From SAR324 cluster bacterium (lineage in GTDB: Bacteria; SAR324; NAC60-12), in NCBI GenBank assembly GCA_028822475.1, contig JAPKDT010000079.1:1-8776 (forward strand): a DNA stretch of 8,776 bases. Direction: 5' to 3'. This document shows, one piece after another, positions 5,923 to 8,776 of this stretch (the first letter of the stretch is position 1; each line of letters begins with the position of its first letter). The position numbers were made by a program, and so were the translations under genes. The notes under the pieces are model-generated. The model was given only the letters and a program-made list of their open reading frames with translations. It was not told the DNA's origin and ran no database searches.

Positions 5923-7191
5923 ATGGAAAAAGTTCAAGAAAAAATATCATTAGTGACTGCTGACGGAACACCGCTTAAGATAAGCTTAGCTAGAGCTCAG
6001 CGGCGCAGCAAAACGATCGCTTTTATGATGGTTTTTCCTTTATTATTTTTTGTTACGATTGCTTTTATTGTCCCAATAGCAGATATGTTACTGTTTTCAA
6101 TAGATAATTCAATTGTAAAAAAGATTTTGCCTAAAACTACCGAAGCACTTAAAGATTGGAGTGAATATTCTGGTGAATTGCCAGATGAGGTTGTATTTGC
6201 TGCTATGGTGGAGGAAATAAAATCTGCTAAAGCCTCAAGGCAACATACAAAAATAGGTGGACGTTTAAACTATGAAAGTTCAGGTTTTTCTAGTTTATTT
6301 AGAAAAGCTGGACGTAAAGTAAAAAAAATAAAGACCCCTCCATTCAAAGAAGCATTAATTGAATCAGATAAACGTTGGGGAGATATTTATACATGGCAAG
6401 TTATTAAACAAAATTCATCAGAATATACCGAAGGATACTACCTATCAGCATTGGATTTTAAGAGAAAATTTGAAAGTGGAAAAATTGAATCACTTCCAGA
6501 GAAGGACAGCATATATTTGAAATTATTTTTCAGAACCCTCTTGATTAGCTCTCTTATAGTTTTTCTAACCCTACTTATTGGGTTTCCGTTATCATACATG
6601 CTTTCTATTGTTTCTACACGTACTAGTAATATACTTATTATATTTGTTCTTTTACCTTTCTGGACCTCGCTACTTGTAAGAACTACTTCGTGGATTGCTC
6701 TTTTACAACAGGAAGGAGTTATTAATGACTTCTTGATATTTTTAGGGATTATTAACGAAGATGGTCGTTTGGCTATGATTCATAATGCTACAGGGACAGT
6801 AATAGCTATGACTCATATTCTTCTACCATTCATGATCCTCCCTTTATTCAGTGTGATGAAAACTATTCCTAAATCTTATGTGCGCGCAGCTATTTCTTTG
6901 GGTGCACATCCTTGGAAAGCATTCTGGAAAATATATTTCCCTAATACAAGCCCTGGAATTGGAGCAGGCTCAATTTTAGTATTTATTTTGGCAATTGGTT
7001 ACTACATTACTCCTGCATTAGTTGGTGGTGTTTCAGGAACGTTTATCAGTAACAGGATTGCCTATCATATCTCAAATTCACTAAACTGGGGTTTAGGCTC
7101 TGCAATTGGGGTTATCTTGCTTGGTATTGTACTTCTGTTTTTCGTGTTCTATGACCGTATTGTAGGAATAAATAATATGAAATTAGGATAA
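5923..7191 (+). CDS. potB: Polyamine-type ABC transporter permease with long periplasmic insertion (PotB-like)
   Basis: The 422-residue inner-membrane protein is one of two channel subunits. Predicted membrane segments lie near 33-58, 200-226, 236-252, 290-312, 345-366 and 392-410. The ATPase-contacting EAA loop is about 318-345 (YVRAAISLGAHPWKAFWKIYFP). Ordinary PotB proteins have about 280-300 residues; the extra length is a hydrophilic, charged stretch of about 140 residues (60-200) between the first and second membrane segments, which should lie in the periplasm. I recall similar long permeases in alphaproteobacterial clusters. A TTG at 5920 directly precedes the ATG at 5923; I prefer ATG, though neither has a recognisable ribosome site. 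It follows the 16-bp hairpin at 5861-5901 and is separated from the second permease by one base. Lines sampled within the insertion have only about 28-30% G+C, lower than the ATPase gene. Confidence 0.9.
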   Translation: MEKVQEKISLVTADGTPLKISLARAQRRSKTIAFMMVFPLLFFVTIAFIVPIADMLLFSIDNSIVKKILPKTTEALKDWSEYSGELPDEVVFAAMVEEIKSAKASRQHTKIGGRLNYESSGFSSLFRKAGRKVKKIKTPPFKEALIESDKRWGDIYTWQVIKQNSSEYTEGYYLSALDFKRKFESGKIESLPEKDSIYLKLFFRTLLISSLIVFLTLLIGFPLSYMLSIVSTRTSNILIIFVLLPFWTSLLVRTTSWIALLQQEGVINDFLIFLGIINEDGRLAMIHNATGTVIAMTHILLPFMILPLFSVMKTIPKSYVRAAISLGAHPWKAFWKIYFPNTSPGIGAGSILVFILAIGYYITPALVGGVSGTFISNRIAYHISNSLNWGLGSAIGVILLGIVLLFFVFYDRIVGINNMKLG

Positions 7192-7192
7192 A

Positions 7193-8047
7193 ATGAATAA
7201 TTTACCTCCCTATTTAAGTGTGCCAGAAAGAATATGGCACTATGCATTTTGGCTGATTTGCATTGCTGTTCTGTTTTTTTTGATATTTCCTTTATTAGTA
7301 ATTATACCACTTTCATTTAACGATGTTCCTTATTTTACATTTACTAAGAAAATGCTGTCTTTTGATCCAGAAGGATATTCATTAAAATGGTACAATGAAT
7401 TTTTCACCAGTTTGAATTGGCAGGGAGCTGTCAGGAATTCAGTCTTCATAGCTTTTTTTGCCACAATAATTGCTACTTTTTTGGGTACCTTAGCATCATT
7501 AGGACTTTCGCGCCCACAAATGCCTTATCGAACTCTTATTATGAGTTTTTTGATTTCTCCGATGATTGTACCTCTCATTATTTCAGCTGCAGGTATGTTC
7601 TTTTTTTACAGTCGCATAGGACTACAGGGGACACATCTGGGAGTGATCTTAGCGCATGCTGCACTCGGGACACCTTTCGTTGTGATCACAGTAACAGCAA
7701 CTTTGACAGGCTTCGACAATGATTTGATTCGTGCCTCTCAAAGTCTCGGAGCTACGCCCACAACAACATTTTTCAAAGTCATCGTACCTTTGATTACTCC
7801 AGGAGTTATTTCAGGTGCTCTCTTTGCATTTGTTACATCATTTGATGAGGTGGTAGTAGTGCTGTTTGTTGGTTCGTATAGGCAGCGCACAATACCATGG
7901 CAAATGTTCTCAGGATTACGTGAACAAATCAGTCCCACGATTCTGTCTGCAGCAACTTTATTAATTATGATTACTATTGCTCTGTTGACTACTCTTGAAC
8001 TTTTAAGACGCCGTACAGAACGTCTCAGAGGAGTTACCCCTTCCTAA
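7193..8047 (+). CDS. potC: Polyamine-type ABC transporter permease (PotC-like)
   Basis: The 284-residue inner-membrane protein is the second channel subunit, of normal PotC length. Six membrane segments can be drawn near 17-41, 82-104, 114-138, 147-172, 203-228 and 248-270. The EAA loop that docks on the ATPase lies at about 176-204 (LIRASQSLGATPTTTFFKV). The SFDEVVVVLF stretch (216-225) after it is typical of PotC proteins. The gene starts one base after the first permease stop, and AGGA at 7185-7188, inside the end of that gene, supplies its ribosome site, so the two permeases are translationally coupled and probably made in equal amounts. The hydrophilic tail ends in RRRTERLRGVTPS. It closes the transporter operon; structured sequence at 8081-8115 may mark the transcript end. 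Confidence 0.92.
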   Translation: MNNLPPYLSVPERIWHYAFWLICIAVLFFLIFPLLVIIPLSFNDVPYFTFTKKMLSFDPEGYSLKWYNEFFTSLNWQGAVRNSVFIAFFATIIATFLGTLASLGLSRPQMPYRTLIMSFLISPMIVPLIISAAGMFFFYSRIGLQGTHLGVILAHAALGTPFVVITVTATLTGFDNDLIRASQSLGATPTTTFFKVIVPLITPGVISGALFAFVTSFDEVVVVLFVGSYRQRTIPWQMFSGLREQISPTILSAATLLIMITIALLTTLELLRRRTERLRGVTPS

Positions 8048-8080
8048 GCTGTCGGGGCATAAAGTTACTCGGCTCTTCCG

Positions 8081-8115
8081 TTATACTAGTGCAAGATACT
8101 TACAGTATAATCTTG
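8081..8115 (+). terminator. Overlapping alternative hairpins after the transporter operon, candidate terminator or attenuator
   Basis: Two mutually exclusive stems share one strand. TTATACT (8081-8087) can pair with AGTATAA (8104-8110). Alternatively CAAGAT plus ACT (8092-8100) can pair with AGT (8104-8106) and ATCTTG (8110-8115) around a 3-base loop with a 3-base bulge. A T-rich stretch follows, with six T at 8125-8130, but not directly at the stem. TATAAT at 8106-8111 is a perfect -10 hexamer without a good -35, so this could instead be part of a promoter for the lyase gene. Terminator is the more likely reading, but only moderately. Confidence 0.35.
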
Positions 8116-8226
8116 ATTTTACAGTTTTTTCAATCCAGCGACATATTTCCAGAAATTTTTAACGTCCTTCACAACAACAACTTCTTAGAGTTACCTTTTA
8201 TTACAAATACTAAAATTAATTAAAAA

Positions 8227-8776
8227 ATGACAAATTTATTTGAACACGCAACAATCGCTCATGTTGCAGGTAGGCCTCATTCTCATCAGGCTGCACTGAA
8301 AATCCTTCCTCCCGAAGGTTTTACAACTGCGATAGAAGAAATTACTCAATGGGATGGATATGCTCCTACACCGCTTTATAGCTTGAAAGCGCTAGCAGAA
8401 AGTCTGTCTCTCAGTGAAGTTCTTTACAAAGATGAAGGTCCTCGATTTGGCCTGGGAAGTTTTAAGGCACTCGGCGGAGCTTATGCAGCTTTACGTGTAT
8501 TACAAAAACAAATCTCTATCTTTTTGAGTAATGATGTAAGTTTAAAAGATATTCGTACAGGAAAATATACCAAAGAAGCTGCTGATATTACATTAGTATC
8601 AGCAACCGATGGCAACCATGGACGTTCACTCGCCTGGGGTTGTCAGCGTTTTGGTGCACCGTGCCGCATCTATATCCATGCAGAAGTCAGCGAGGGACGG
8701 GCCGCAGCAATGCGTGATTTCGGTGCGGAAGTAATTCGAATAAAAGGGGACTATGACGATTCAGTAGATCTGGCAC
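8227..8776 (+). CDS. dpaL: Diaminopropionate ammonia-lyase (5' part; runs off the right edge)
   Basis: The 183 complete codons from the ATG encode the N-terminal half of a fold-type II PLP enzyme. Diaminopropionate ammonia-lyase (YgeX/DpaL) splits 2,3-diaminopropionate into pyruvate and two ammonia, and also acts on D-serine. The PLP lysine is K80 in GPRFGLGSFKALGGAYA, and the cofactor-phosphate motif reads SATDGNHGR with D128. The TDGNHGR form is characteristic of this family; threonine dehydratases have a GNHAQG-type motif instead. D128 would match the catalytic Asp120 of the E. coli enzyme. The upstream sequence has no Shine-Dalgarno site, but the frame is open from this ATG and the N-terminus (TPLYSLKALAE) aligns with the family. 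It follows the importer on the same strand after 179 bases, which suggests that the two act on related substrates. The C-terminal part, including the second catalytic aspartate, lies beyond the window. Confidence 0.9.
   Translation, partial: MTNLFEHATIAHVAGRPHSHQAALKILPPEGFTTAIEEITQWDGYAPTPLYSLKALAESLSLSEVLYKDEGPRFGLGSFKALGGAYAALRVLQKQISIFLSNDVSLKDIRTGKYTKEAADITLVSATDGNHGRSLAWGCQRFGAPCRIYIHAEVSEGRAAAMRDFGAEVIRIKGDYDDSVDLA

Noticed and set aside
7417..7722. A 101-codon plus-strand frame inside the second permease gene
   Set aside because: The Cys-, Ser- and Phe-rich translation is what a frame-shifted reading of membrane-protein codons gives; the permease frame has full family motifs.
8227..8776. 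Threonine dehydratase or EutB-like lyase as the identity of the last gene
   Set aside because: The TDGNHGR motif and the RFGLGSFKALGG lysine context fit diaminopropionate ammonia-lyase better; the missing C-terminus leaves a small doubt.
1..8776. CRISPR repeats, tRNA or rRNA genes, insertion sequences, toxin-antitoxin or phage defence genes
   Set aside because: No regularly spaced repeats, cloverleaf, transposase or terminal repeats were seen on reading both strands; nearly all the coding capacity is accounted for by metabolic and transport genes.

Overview
The window is an AT-rich stretch of a Gram-negative, probably proteobacterial chromosome. The evidence is two Sec-exported periplasmic binding proteins, an ABC transport operon of the polyamine type, and a tryptophan 2,3-dioxygenase. 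The first permease carries a long insertion that I recall from alphaproteobacterial clusters. The low G+C content suggests a marine or host-associated lineage rather than a high-GC rhizobium or roseobacter, but the genus cannot be fixed from this sequence. No mobile element, CRISPR array, tRNA, rRNA or defence gene was found.

Left part (1-3053). A branched-chain-amino-acid-type binding protein gene runs leftward off the window edge (minus strand, start at 463). It is separated by a 337-base AT-rich divergent spacer from kynA (tryptophan 2,3-dioxygenase), which has a good sigma-70-like promoter at 699-727. About 100 bases after kynA come a low-molecular-weight protein-tyrosine-phosphatase family gene and a fructosamine-kinase family gene, overlapping by ATGA. 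The two are best read as a protein-deglycation (Amadori repair) pair: one strips the phosphate from 5-phosphorylated ketoamines and the other phosphorylates the sugar so that it falls off.

Middle spacer (3054-3519). These 466 bases have no credible gene but are rich in symmetric elements: a 15-base palindrome, a terminator-like hairpin, a large imperfect inverted repeat, and a promoter with perfect -35 and -10 hexamers. Its -35 box lies between the two arms of another inverted repeat.

Right part (3520-8776). This is an ABC importer operon in the order ATPase, periplasmic binding protein, permease 1, permease 2. It is followed after 179 bases by the 5' part of a diaminopropionate ammonia-lyase gene, which runs off the right edge. 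Hairpins precede and follow the binding-protein gene; the second is a 16-bp stem and probably sets binding protein in excess of permease. The likely logic is uptake of a small cationic or amino-acid substrate followed by PLP-dependent ammonia elimination to pyruvate, but that link rests on gene order only.

Nothing here is a clearly undescribed system. The points most worth following up are the phosphatase-kinase deglycation pair, the transporter-lyase pairing, and the structured intergenic regions.
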